From assembly GCF_003544875.1 (NCBI RefSeq), contig NZ_CP032094.1, forward strand, positions 620,001 through 684,000: 64,000 bases of DNA. The letters run 5' to 3'. Each line of letters begins with the position of its first letter. Position 1 is the first letter of the stretch. The translations under genes were made by a program, and so were the position numbers. The notes beneath the pieces were generated by a model. That model was not told the DNA's origin, made no database searches, and worked only from the letters and a program-made list of their open reading frames with translations. Shown here one piece after another: positions 31,293 through 40,948 of the stretch. Source of the DNA: Vibrio alfacsensis. Lineage in GTDB: Bacteria > Pseudomonadota > Gammaproteobacteria > Enterobacterales > Vibrionaceae.

Positions 31293-33361
31293 ATGCAGCT
31301 TACTGCCTCCAATAAAGCTCAGTTTTTATCCAAAATGAATATTACCAAGTCGAAATTAAAGAAAACAGTGTTTTATTAAGTTCCGTCGGAAGTGAAGAGC
31401 ACATCCCATTTACATTTTGGAATGGCAAAATAGGTGTAAAAAGAGGCCTTTTATGGAGCTCACTACAGTTTTTTGCGCATGAGCAAGACGGAAAGCAGCA
31501 GAGTTGGCTAGTACAAGGTTTGCCTTGGCCTCAGTGTCGAAAGTTTGCGCAAGAAGCCGTTAGACAATATCAAGATTGGCACAACAATCAGTGTCGTAAA
31601 CTCGCGGATTATTTACCGAAATGGGAAGATGAGTTATATCGGCTTAAGCATTTACCCGCTTATCTCTCACACTCTCAGACTCAACGTTGGGTTGATCAGT
31701 TAAATGATGATTTGTCAGAAATCAAAACCAGTTTGTCTGAAGCAAAGATGCGTATGCCAAATCGCATCGCAGAAATTGAACCGTGGCTAATCGGCACATC
31801 ACAAACATTAAGTGACCGTAATCACGAGTGGCTGGAAAATGAGCGCCAAAATTGGGAGGTGCTATTTAATAGCATTGAGTCTTCACCACTAAACCTGTCT
31901 CAACAACATGCTGTGTTGATCAATGATGACCACAACCTTGTGTTGGCGGGTGCAGGCTCAGGAAAAACCAGTGTTCTTACTGCTCGAGTTGCCTACCTGA
32001 TGCAAAGTCATCAGGCGCAAGCAGAAGAAATACTCATGCTGGCTTTTGGCCGAGACGCTGCGAAAGAAATGAAAGAGCGTTTGGTTGATAAAGTAGGCTT
32101 GGCGGCAGAAAATGTGCGAGTTAATACATTTCATCAACTGGGTTTGTATATTCTTAACCAAGTGGAGCCTCAATCGGTAGAAGTATCCCCACTTGCGATT
32201 GATGAAAAGCAAAGAGCGGCGTGGTGCATTGATTGGTTGAAGAAACACTGGATGACACCCACCAATTTCAAGCGTTGGCAGAAACATCTTGATAAATGGC
32301 CAATTGCCTATCTAAAAGGGGACGATGAACTTGGCAGTCATTCAGAAAACCCGAAACTGATTGCTTGGCTAGATTCACAACTTGCGCAATTGGCGGCCGT
32401 TGGATTATCGAAAAAACAAGTTCAAGAAAAATTGGTCAATCACCAAGATTACACGCGTTTAAACAGTGAGCTTTCTCTATGTTGGCCATGTTTTAGTGCT
32501 TGGCAAAAAATGCTGAAAGAATCGAATCAAGTTGATTTTCCGACGATGATCAGTCGTGCTACAGACCATGTCGCTAAAGGGAAGTTTACCTCTCCTTGGC
32601 GTTTTATTATGGTCGATGAGTATCAAGACATTTCTCCGGATCGATTAGCGTTAATTGAGGTGCTTTGCGAACAGAATGATAAGCAAACTGGCGCAACCTT
32701 GTTTGCTGTAGGGGATGATTGGCAAGCGATCTATCAATTTGCCGGAGCAAACGTTGCTTTAACGACGGGTTTTAAAGCGCGTTTTAAGTATTCGACTGTA
32801 CACCAACTTGATACGACGTACCGTTTCAACAATCAGATAGGTGATGTTGCAAATACCTTTATCCAACAGAATCCGACACAACTACCTAAGACCCTAAACA
32901 GCCACAAACAACGCAAACAGAAATGTGTTCATGCGGTGCCGAGTAATCAAGTTGAGAAGATCCTAGATCAATTGAACCAACAGGCGAAGAAAACTAAGTC
33001 TGTACTGTTGTTAGGTCGCAACCATTATCACAAGCCGGATCTGTATGATGATTGGCTGAAGCGTTTTCCGAATCTGGACATTCGTTTTATGACTTGTCAT
33101 GCAAGTAAGGGGAGGGAAGCGGACTTCGTTATTGTTTTATCTGTTGACGAGGGACAGTTTCCGAGCAAGAAAAAACAAGCGCACTTAGACGGTGTGTTAA
33201 CAGATTCTTCAGATAAATTCCCTTATGCGGAAGAACGTCGCTTATTTTACGTTGCTTTGACGCGTGCAAAAGAAAAAGTGTGGGTCACACATACCGGTGC
33301 GGGATCAGCTTTTGTGCAAGAATTGGTAAACGGTGACTATCGTATCTCTAACTCAAGATAA
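31293..33361 (+). CDS. helD: DNA helicase IV (HelD, UvrD/Rep superfamily), frameshifted at the N terminus
   Basis: From ATG 31293 (MQLTASNKAQF) the frame is lost at five T (31323-31327); one more T gives AQFFIQNEYYQVEIKENSVLL and joins the long downstream frame, for about 689 aa, near the 684 of E. coli HelD. Helicase motifs are all present: I (AGAGSGKTSVL), Ia, II (MVDEYQDIS), III (VGDDWQAIYQFAGA), IV (TYRFNNQIG), V (CHASKGREADFVIV) and VI (VALTRAKEKVWV). HelD is a 3'-5' SF1 helicase linked to recombination. A TTG at 31520 could start a shorter product but would cut off the conserved N-terminal domain. Confidence 0.9.
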
Positions 33362-33365
33362 AGTT

Positions 33366-33396
33366 AAAGGCGATATTCAGTATCGCCTTTATCGTT
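33366..33396 (+). terminator. Intrinsic terminator after helD
   Basis: Perfect 10-bp stem AAAGGCGATA/TATCGCCTTT with a 5-nt loop followed by ATCGTTTTT; it begins 5 bp after the stop codon. Confidence 0.85.
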
Positions 33397-33433
33397 TTTG
33401 CTTATTCAGCAATCAAATCGTTAAACGACGTGA

Positions 33434-33889
33434 TTAAGTGCGCTCTGCAAGGTAGGCATCGTAATCAGGGATTTCGATGTCGACTTCTTGACTCAATAAT
33501 GGTGAGTTAAACAAGAAGTTAGCGGTTGCTCGGTTTGTCGCAACAGGAATATTCCACACGCTTGCAATGCGTAGTAATGCTTTTACATCTGGATCATGTG
33601 GTACGGCGTTAAGAGGATCCCAAAAGAAGACTAATACGTCGATTTTTCCCTCTGAAATCAATGCACCTAGTTGTTGGTCGCCACCCATTGGGCCGCTGAT
33701 CATACTCTTAATTGCCAATCCTGTTTCTTTACTTAACATGTGGCCTGTGGTGCCTGTTGCGTACAAGAAATGGCTTTGCAACTTTTCTTTATTCTCTGTT
33801 ACCCAACGGAGCAGTTCTGGCTTGTAATGGTCGTGGGCAACCAACGCGATGTGTTTATGTGCTGGCATGGTACGAGTGGTTTTTTGCAT
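33434..33889 (-). CDS. mgsA: Methylglyoxal synthase
   Basis: At 151 residues from ATG 33889 it equals the family length. MgsA converts dihydroxyacetone phosphate to methylglyoxal and phosphate, a bypass of lower glycolysis under phosphate limitation. Motifs present: [18 protein letters not shown] (phosphate loop), SGPMGGDQQ with the catalytic Asp, and [23 protein letters not shown] just upstream is in frame but ATG is preferred. Cytosolic, probably monocistronic. Confidence 0.95.
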   Translation of the reverse strand: MQKTTRTMPAHKHIALVAHDHYKPELLRWVTENKEKLQSHFLYATGTTGHMLSKETGLAIKSMISGPMGGDQQLGALISEGKIDVLVFFWDPLNAVPHDPDVKALLRIASVWNIPVATNRATANFLFNSPLLSQEVDIEIPDYDAYLAERT

Positions 33890-34003
33890 CAAGTTATTTC
33901 CGTTTTTATGATTCTAAGTTTATTGCTGTTTCGTTATACCCAAGTCACCTTAAGAGACTGGATTCAGCGAGCGTGATTTGGGCATAGAATACGTTTTTAT
34001 GTT

Positions 34004-35008
34004 TCAATCAATAGGTTTTACACGGAATGTTGGTCGATACTCTGACGGAGATAACGATTCTTCAATCGTGTCGTTATGAAGCGTCTCCGGTGTCAGAGGT
34101 TTGATAACGGGTGTTGCTTGCTTTTCATACGGTTGATTGCGTAAGTAGCGCGTTGCTTGCTCGATAGATAGGCGGCCTTGCTCGACCATTTTGTCCGTCG
34201 GTGCAAACAGAATTTTATTGCGCAAAAGGCCTCGGTAAACCCCATGACTTAGGTAGATAGAAACTAGGCCAATATCATCGGTTTTGTGTGCGCTGCGTAA
34301 TTCACTGATGGCAACCTCTATCGCTACGGCACTCCCTACAATGTAATCTACATTCCCTTTATCAATAACGCGTTGAACAAGGTTACGCTGTAACTCCTTG
34401 TCGTTGTCTGCCCAATAAGCATCAACGATCTTTATATCACTGTTTTTGATAGCATCGTAAAAGCCGGTTGTGACGGGTTTTGTTCCACCACGAGTTCTAG
34501 GGCCTAATAACAGTGCGATATTGGTTTGTCCTGAGCCTTTTGGGTGTTTTTCTGCAAGGTATTTACCTGCTTCGTAACCCATCCAGTACCAGTCAACACC
34601 CACCGTACCTTTGAGTATACTTGATTGACTTTTATCAAGCACAAGCTCGTTCACGGTGGCAAAAACCGGTGTGCGGCCAACCCAGTTGTTTAGGTTGTGC
34701 TCGTAGGCTTGTGGGTCAACAGTACCGAGTACGATGGCATCGGCTCCCCATTGTGTACACAGAGCGAGTTGCTGTTCTTGGCGGGCTTTGTTTGGGTATC
34801 CACCTGCTTCTAATACTCGCAGTTCGACGCCCAATTTTTCCGCTTCGGAAACCATTCCATAGTTTACTGACAGCCAGTATGAATCTTTTAAGTGAGGGTA
34901 GATAGCACAGATTTTTTCCGCTGCGTTTGACGGCATTGATGCGAAAAAAGCCATAGCTAGCGCTGAGTGTGTAAAAACTGTACGAAGTGAGTGCTGATTT
35001 TTAACCAT
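34004..35008 (-). CDS. torT: TMAO-sensing periplasmic protein TorT
   Basis: A 334-residue exported protein: signal peptide about 1-29 (ALAMAFFASMPSNAA), then a periplasmic-binding (type I) fold with ICAIYPHLKDSYWLSVNYGM and LLLGPRTRGGTKPVTTGFYDA. TorT binds trimethylamine N-oxide and presents it to the sensor TorS. The gene is divergent from torS across an 88-bp spacer, the usual partner layout. No torR or torCAD genes are in the window. Confidence 0.93.
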   Translation of the reverse strand: MVKNQHSLRTVFTHSALAMAFFASMPSNAAEKICAIYPHLKDSYWLSVNYGMVSEAEKLGVELRVLEAGGYPNKARQEQQLALCTQWGADAIVLGTVDPQAYEHNLNNWVGRTPVFATVNELVLDKSQSSILKGTVGVDWYWMGYEAGKYLAEKHPKGSGQTNIALLLGPRTRGGTKPVTTGFYDAIKNSDIKIVDAYWADNDKELQRNLVQRVIDKGNVDYIVGSAVAIEVAISELRSAHKTDDIGLVSIYLSHGVYRGLLRNKILFAPTDKMVEQGRLSIEQATRYLRNQPYEKQATPVIKPLTPETLHNDTIEESLSPSEYRPTFRVKPID

Positions 35009-35096
35009 GAAATGAAGTTCGTTGGCATAGATTAAGTAAACACTGCAAAATATAACGTAATATGTCGCGGAACACGAACATTAAGGTTAGGAAAAT

Positions 35097-38093
35097 ATGT
35101 TGCTAGCTACCGCAAGCATCGGACGTAAACTTCTATTGTCTTTCATCGCCATGGCAATGTTGGTCATGTTATCGACGTTGATTGGTGTATCAGGTTTCTC
35201 TCTGGTTGCAAAAACGGAGCGAAATGTTGTTAATGCTGCTATTCCAGCAATGATTGAAGCTCGCCAAGTTTCAGAATTAAGCACGCGTATTATTTCATCC
35301 GTGCAAATGCTGACAAACGCGCAAAATGAGGGCGAGCGCAAAGACGCTGGTAAGGTGTTATTTGATCAACTGGAATCGCTGCTCACGCACATTAAAGACT
35401 TAGGTGGGGATTCATTTGATTCAGAACTTCTAGATACGCTAGAAAACAACGTTCAGAATGTGATCGACAATCTAGCAGAGCTTGGTGTGACCGTGGAGCG
35501 GAAACTATGGCTTGCTAAAGAGATCACCACGCGTGCTGAAGAGATGCGATTGTTGAGTGAAGAGTTGGAGCAGTTGACTCGTACTCAAGTACAGAATACC
35601 AGTACGATTGCAGTAGCGAACGTGACTCATATTTATGATCTTCTTGAATCAAATAAAAAGGAACAGGCATTTCAAGCTTTGGATGCGTTGGTAGAAGTAG
35701 ATCTTGACCTAAATGAGCGCCTTCATGAGCTGCATTTATTAGCGTTTAAAATGCTTAATCAAATTGAGGAAGCAAGAACATTAACTAACCTTGAGAGGAT
35801 TCATCAAGTCCATGATGCATTTGACGAAAATCTTAAAATAATGAAACGTCGCGTCTTGGCGGTAGAAGACCCGACACGTTCCGCGCAGATGAGTCAGTTG
35901 TTACAAGATCTTGGAAAACGGCAAGTTGTGTTCTCCATATTGATTCAACAATATGAGAACAATCAACAATCGCAGCAGTTGATGCATAAAACATTGGAAA
36001 TGTTCTCAGAGCTCAACAATACCGTGAATCGGCTGGTGGATGACTCAAATCAAACCACACGAGTCGCAGTGGATGAACTTACAAGCACGCTGAAGTTTGC
36101 TCAGTGGTCGCTTGCGCTTATTTCAATCGTGGGTTTAGCGGTGGTCGTGATCATTCTATGGCGAGTGGTCTATGTGTCCGTTGTCAAACGCTTAGGCGAG
36201 TATTCCGCCGCGCTATTGTCTGTCGCTCAGGGTAATTTAGCGGTAGAGCTTGAAGTGAAAGGAAAAGATGAACTTGCTCATATGGGGCAAGCGATTATCA
36301 CCGCAAGAAATACGGCCCAAGCGTTAAAAGTGGTTGCCGAGGGTGAAGCCAAAGCCAAACAAGATCTCGAAGAGCATAAAGAGCACTTAGAGGAGCTGAT
36401 CGAAGAGAGAACGTCTCAGTTGAAACAGGCAAACCGCCGCTTAAATGAAGAAGTGCTCAATCATACCGAGGCGAGAAAACAAGCGGAGCAGGCGAGTCGT
36501 GCTAAATCGGCATTTCTTGCGACGATGAGTCACGAAATTCGTACGCCTATGAACGGTGTATTAGGAACGGCTCGTTTATTGATTGATTCTGGCTTAAACC
36601 CAATGCAAAAGCGTTATGCAGAGATCATCAATCGCAGTGGTAAAACACTGCTCGCGATTTTGAACGATGTATTGGATTATTCGAAAATTGAAGCAGGGCA
36701 TTTAGAGATTCGAAGTCTAGGTTTTGATATTCACCAAATGATTGAAGATACATTCCAATTGATGAATGGCAAAGCACAAGAGAAAAAATTGATGTTCTCA
36801 TACCACATTGAAAGCGATGTGGGTCGTTACTGGAAAGGCGATGTTATTCGTATCAGCCAAGTGCTAAATAACTTAGTTGGCAACGCGATTAAGTTTACGG
36901 ATCAAGGTGAAGTAGACATATATGTGAGTTTGAACCCCGAAGATGAGTCTCAAGTGCTGTTTGAAGTTACAGACAGTGGTATCGGTATCGCGAAAAAAGA
37001 TCTAAAAACTTTATTTGATGCCTTTACTCAAGCGGAGGGTGGATTGAACCAAATGGGTGGCACAGGGTTAGGGTTAGCGATCAGCCGCCGAATCATTCAT
37101 GCAATGGGTGGTCAATTGGACGTCGATTCTGAAGAGGGACTTGGCAGCCGCTTTTGGTTCTCCATTCCTCTTGAAGTGAGTGACCCGGTTGAAACGGTTT
37201 CGATCGCGAGTTCAAGATGTAAAATTCGAGTGCGCGCCCTTTTGGTTGAGGATAATCCAGTAAACCGTGTTGTTGCAGAGGGCTTCTTGCAAAGCATGGG
37301 GCATGAAGTTGTTATGGCTGAAGATGGTCAACAAGCTGAGGCGATGTTTAGGGCGCAAGATTTTGATATCGCGCTGGTCGACATCAACTTACCGGATTGC
37401 AATGGCACCGATTTGATCCATCGACTTAAACAGATCGAGCAAAATAAATCGACACATAAAGCACCGATTGCAACACCAATGGTGGCCGTCTCTGCGCATG
37501 TGTTTGCAGAGGAAGTGGAAAGCTATCTTGCCGCTGGTTTTGATGGATATTTGCCAAAACCAATGGAAAAAGAGGCATTAGCAGCGATCATTCGAGAAAT
37601 GTTGGATGGTAAACAACTGTTGTTACCACAGGTTGATAAGTCGTGTACCCATGGCGGGGATGTGACAAAGAAAACTGATGTTACGACAAATACTGATGTT
37701 ACAACAAATACTATAAAAACACCGGTCAATAGCGATCAATTAACAGAGGAGCCAGTAATGGTTATCATCAATCCGAATGTGATTCAGTCAGACATGAAAA
37801 TATTGGGCAGAGAAAAAATGCTGCACATTATTGATTTGTTTAGACAAACCAGTGCTGATGTGCTTCAACAGATGGAAACTTCTGCCGAACAGGGCGAGAA
37901 TCGAGATATCAAAAACCTGGCTCATAAGCTGAAAGGTAGCGCAGGTAGTTTAGGCTTAAATGCACTGATGGACACATGCCAACAAATTGAAGTCGCATCA
38001 GATTCTTTAAACGTTTATACACAACAACAAAGCGTAATTCGAAAGCAGGTTAACGACTCGGTGAATGCACTAGACGAACTGATGTCGCAGTAA
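35097..38093 (+). CDS. torS: TMAO sensor hybrid histidine kinase TorS
   Basis: A 998-residue tripartite sensor. Membrane helix 1 (about 9-34), periplasmic TorT-binding helical region (about 35-330), helix 2 (about 335-360), HAMP (about 360-412), coiled coil, histidine kinase core with H479 in MSHEIRTPMNG, N box NNLVGNAIKF, G boxes DSGIGI and GGTGLGLAIS, receiver domain with D762 in LVDINLPD, and HPt with H943 in LAHKLKGSAGS. On TMAO binding by TorT the phosphate passes H-D-H to the regulator TorR, activating anaerobic TMAO respiration. The linker before HPt contains a short KTDVTTNTDVTTNT repeat. TorR must be encoded elsewhere. Confidence 0.95.
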   Translation: MLLATASIGRKLLLSFIAMAMLVMLSTLIGVSGFSLVAKTERNVVNAAIPAMIEARQVSELSTRIISSVQMLTNAQNEGERKDAGKVLFDQLESLLTHIKDLGGDSFDSELLDTLENNVQNVIDNLAELGVTVERKLWLAKEITTRAEEMRLLSEELEQLTRTQVQNTSTIAVANVTHIYDLLESNKKEQAFQALDALVEVDLDLNERLHELHLLAFKMLNQIEEARTLTNLERIHQVHDAFDENLKIMKRRVLAVEDPTRSAQMSQLLQDLGKRQVVFSILIQQYENNQQSQQLMHKTLEMFSELNNTVNRLVDDSNQTTRVAVDELTSTLKFAQWSLALISIVGLAVVVIILWRVVYVSVVKRLGEYSAALLSVAQGNLAVELEVKGKDELAHMGQAIITARNTAQALKVVAEGEAKAKQDLEEHKEHLEELIEERTSQLKQANRRLNEEVLNHTEARKQAEQASRAKSAFLATMSHEIRTPMNGVLGTARLLIDSGLNPMQKRYAEIINRSGKTLLAILNDVLDYSKIEAGHLEIRSLGFDIHQMIEDTFQLMNGKAQEKKLMFSYHIESDVGRYWKGDVIRISQVLNNLVGNAIKFTDQGEVDIYVSLNPEDESQVLFEVTDSGIGIAKKDLKTLFDAFTQAEGGLNQMGGTGLGLAISRRIIHAMGGQLDVDSEEGLGSRFWFSIPLEVSDPVETVSIASSRCKIRVRALLVEDNPVNRVVAEGFLQSMGHEVVMAEDGQQAEAMFRAQDFDIALVDINLPDCNGTDLIHRLKQIEQNKSTHKAPIATPMVAVSAHVFAEEVESYLAAGFDGYLPKPMEKEALAAIIREMLDGKQLLLPQVDKSCTHGGDVTKKTDVTTNTDVTTNTIKTPVNSDQLTEEPVMVIINPNVIQSDMKILGREKMLHIIDLFRQTSADVLQQMETSAEQGENRDIKNLAHKLKGSAGSLGLNALMDTCQQIEVASDSLNVYTQQQSVIRKQVNDSVNALDELMSQ

Positions 38094-38193
38094 ATTTGCT
38101 GTGCCCTATAGCGGTGGTATAGGGCGAGGTTCTATCTTGTTGTTTAAATAGAAACTGTTTAAATAAAAGTTGCTCAAATCATAAACATTCAAC

Positions 38194-38223
38194 AAAACCT
38201 CCGGTGAAAGCCGGAGGTTTTTT
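38194..38223. terminator. Bidirectional intrinsic terminator after torS
   Basis: Perfect 11-bp stem AAAACCTCCGG/CCGGAGGTTTT with a 6-nt loop and T tracts on both strands; it abuts the stop codon of the convergent small gene at 38224. Confidence 0.9.
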
Positions 38224-38415
38224 CTAACGGGTCATATCATCATCCCACTCAAACCGAGTGTCTAGAGCATAAGGGTCATCGTCTAATGGATGTTCCACTC
38301 TGCCACGTAAGTATTCGAGTTGGTGCTCAAGCATATTAACCGTATCGTAGTCTCCCTCTGAGCAAGCAACATAGATTTGCTGTTCAAGAGCGGCAATGTT
38401 GTCTCGGATACCCAT
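38224..38415 (-). CDS. Small acidic hypothetical protein downstream of cti
   Basis: A 63-residue, very acidic protein (MGIRDNIAALEQQIYVACSE..., ending RFEWDDDMTR). The start at 38415 is set by an AAGGGGGT ribosome site; an upstream frame extension overlaps the cti 3' end and is rejected. It lies 19 bp after the cti stop on the same strand, so it is probably co-transcribed. The N-terminal part should be helical. I do not recognise the family. Confidence 0.7.
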   Translation of the reverse strand: MGIRDNIAALEQQIYVACSEGDYDTVNMLEHQLEYLRGRVEHPLDDDPYALDTRFEWDDDMTR

Positions 38416-38434
38416 GAGAACCCCCTTTAAATCT

Positions 38435-40789
38435 TCATCGATTCTCAAAACGATTATAGTCAAGTAATCCAAATTCGATCGGTTGTTTTGTACGATACCA
38501 ATCGTGGATACGATCGCTAAATGGCCAGAACTTTTCAGAGCTTCGGCGAATCGCAAAATTATCCAGTAACTTAACGTAATCTGACTCGGATTTTAGTGAG
38601 CTAAATTGATCGACAAATTCTTTTACTTGATCTTCTTCGATGGCAAAAAACGCGGCAGGATAGCTACCCACAACGCCACGAACAATCGTCATGTCATCGT
38701 TTTCGAAATCACGATTGCTTTCTTCATCAAACAAGCTAGAAATGTTGATGTGGGCGTTATTGTGAAGAAGAGTAAAGAGTTCATCTTCACCGGATTTGCT
38801 GCGTATCATCAACATCGTAATTTGCGGAACACTTTTTAGTCCCTCACCTCGAACCTGATTGATGCTAGCGAGTTGTTGCTCGCTTTCAACAGTCAACGCT
38901 GTGTCTACAATATCGTAGCGGGGTAAGAGAATAGGCGAGACTTGTTTGCGCAAAATATCCAACAGTTCGGATTTAGGATCGTCAGTTTGATAAACAACAC
39001 TGGTTGGTTGGCTAAATGGCGCTACGTTGCGTTGTAGAAAATCACTCAGCTGACGAGGTTGATTTTTATACCAACTAGAATGCTCTTGATGGCGCATTTC
39101 AGCGGGCAGTAAAGCAATAAAGTTACTTTCGCCCTCAAGACGGAGAAAATCCATGAACATACGCGTGATGAGCTGGTGGCCAAAGTTGCCATATACATCA
39201 AATCCTGCAACTAGGAGGTAGTGTATGCGCTCCAATAAAGCGTAGTCCAGTATCCAAGCCGTTTTAGGCTGTTCACCGACTAAGCCTTGGACCACAGATG
39301 CACTGTCAAAATGACGAAATACCGTGAGCGCTGCATTGGGGTTTGTACCGCCCCCATTCCAAATGACATCTGTAGAAAGATGCTCTCCGTTCTTGAACCA
39401 TTGGTTTAAAAAGTCGGATTTGGCTTGAAGATAGCGCGCTTGCTGACGCGAGTATTTAACCCAGTTTGTGACCGGTAGAGTATTGCTTTCCAGTTCGCTT
39501 GGTAGCTTAAGGTTCTCAGCTTGAGAACGATAAAATTCATTGACCTCAGGAATATCCGCCTTATCCGGGTCAAGGAAGAAGACCCAAAAACGATCGTTAA
39601 TGACATTGAGCGCAAGTTGCCCACGACACACCGGGCCTTTTATGTAGGCCATGATGGTATTTTGCGCATTGTCTAGCATGAACTTAAAGCGTGATTTTAC
39701 CGGAAGATCAATAAACGCAGTCATTGGATTTGCCGCAATGTCAGGGGCGTAGCTAGGAAGTTTTGCGACGTCGTAATCAGCATCTATGAACCACGCTTTC
39801 CAGTTTTCGATGCGTTGCGTGTTTAACGCAAATGGCATGTGGGTTTTATCCACAATCGTCCCTTGTTCTGCAATGATGCGGTAGTAAACGCGCTCAACGC
39901 CTGGGTTGTCGTAGGGACGACGCGTTGTAATACGTTTTACTGGCTCTCCCGGTGGCGTAGCAGAGCGCACGAGTACGAAAAATCGAGGCTCGTCGTTAAG
40001 GTCTGAAAAATACAGGTGGGATAGGAATAAGTGTTCGTAAATATAACGAGCGGCAAGTTGGTTTTTGCGTGAACTCTTATTCAATAATGTTTCGTACTTT
40101 TCAATTTCGGCTTTCTGTTGATCAGTAAGCGGAACATGTGCATTCATTACTGCACCGTTCTCTAACCAATTCATTAATGTTTGATGTTCTTTGCCAGTGA
40201 GGTTAGGCATCCCAAAAGGCATACCCCAAGTTGGGTTGTCGTGTTCGTATTGATCGTACTCTTCAATGGTCGGACAGGTTTGTTCACGGTCAATAGAAAA
40301 ATCAAACCCTTCGAGTTGTGCTTGGTCAGGTAAGGGGTGGCGCTCTTTCTGAAGCAGCATACGCGCGATTAAACCAGCATCCATATTGGCAGCCATACTT
40401 TGCTCTCGTTCATTAAGCACCGGGTGAAAGCCAGCATCTCGCCATTCTTGTGTGGTTTGCGCATCTTCAAATAAACGTGTTGGTGCCGCCGCAGTCAGTC
40501 GAGTTCCTTCGTAAACCAGCGCTTTACTCGCTCCACGATCAATGCCTTCTACTGATGAAAGTTTGAGTTGGCATGGTGCATCATAACAGGCGTGACACAC
40601 GACGCAGCGATTGTCGATGATGGGTTTAACGTCATGCTGAAAGAAGTCGGCAGGGGGCGTATTAAGAGCAACAGTACGCTCACGAACTTGTTCGGGACCA
40701 AACAAGTGATCGTAGTTTAATCCTGCATAGGTGGCACAACCAGCGAATAGACTGACGATACACAGTGTAAAAATCAAACGTAAATTCAT
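38435..40789 (-). CDS. cti: Fatty acid cis/trans isomerase
   Basis: A 784-residue periplasmic protein with a lipoprotein-type leader (LFAGC, Cys 18) and one c-type heme site CVVCH at residues 62-66, followed by another Cys pair (ACYDAPC). This is the layout of Cti, which converts cis to trans unsaturated phospholipid acyl chains in place to stiffen the membrane under solvent or heat stress. Length and the heme site fit the Vibrio/Pseudomonas enzymes. It shares the minus strand with the small acidic gene downstream. Confidence 0.9.
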   Translation of the reverse strand: MNLRLIFTLCIVSLFAGCATYAGLNYDHLFGPEQVRERTVALNTPPADFFQHDVKPIIDNRCVVCHACYDAPCQLKLSSVEGIDRGASKALVYEGTRLTAAAPTRLFEDAQTTQEWRDAGFHPVLNEREQSMAANMDAGLIARMLLQKERHPLPDQAQLEGFDFSIDREQTCPTIEEYDQYEHDNPTWGMPFGMPNLTGKEHQTLMNWLENGAVMNAHVPLTDQQKAEIEKYETLLNKSSRKNQLAARYIYEHLFLSHLYFSDLNDEPRFFVLVRSATPPGEPVKRITTRRPYDNPGVERVYYRIIAEQGTIVDKTHMPFALNTQRIENWKAWFIDADYDVAKLPSYAPDIAANPMTAFIDLPVKSRFKFMLDNAQNTIMAYIKGPVCRGQLALNVINDRFWVFFLDPDKADIPEVNEFYRSQAENLKLPSELESNTLPVTNWVKYSRQQARYLQAKSDFLNQWFKNGEHLSTDVIWNGGGTNPNAALTVFRHFDSASVVQGLVGEQPKTAWILDYALLERIHYLLVAGFDVYGNFGHQLITRMFMDFLRLEGESNFIALLPAEMRHQEHSSWYKNQPRQLSDFLQRNVAPFSQPTSVVYQTDDPKSELLDILRKQVSPILLPRYDIVDTALTVESEQQLASINQVRGEGLKSVPQITMLMIRSKSGEDELFTLLHNNAHINISSLFDEESNRDFENDDMTIVRGVVGSYPAAFFAIEEDQVKEFVDQFSSLKSESDYVKLLDNFAIRRSSEKFWPFSDRIHDWYRTKQPIEFGLLDYNRFENR

Positions 40790-40880
40790 TGAGTTATTTT
40801 GAGTAAATTGAATTTGCGTTAATTAAAGCAAATTAGAGCGTCGATTGCCAAAAACGAACTATTTAGTCGTGAAAGTAAAA

Positions 40881-40902
40881 AGCTCACCTAGGGAGGTGAG
40901 CT
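40881..40902 (-). terminator. Intrinsic terminator of sulfatase A
   Basis: Stem AGCTCACCT/AGGTGAGCT with a 4-nt loop; in the minus direction it is followed by TTTTTACTTT. It lies about 45 bp past the sulfatase stop. Confidence 0.8.
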
Positions 40903-40948
40903 TCAGACTGCTGACAAAGGTCTAGCTTATTGGTTGTATAAAAAGTGA

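Noticed and set aside
31520..31522. TTG 31520 as the start of the helicase
   Set aside because: It would drop the conserved N-terminal domain; adding one T at 31323-31327 restores a full HelD of normal length.
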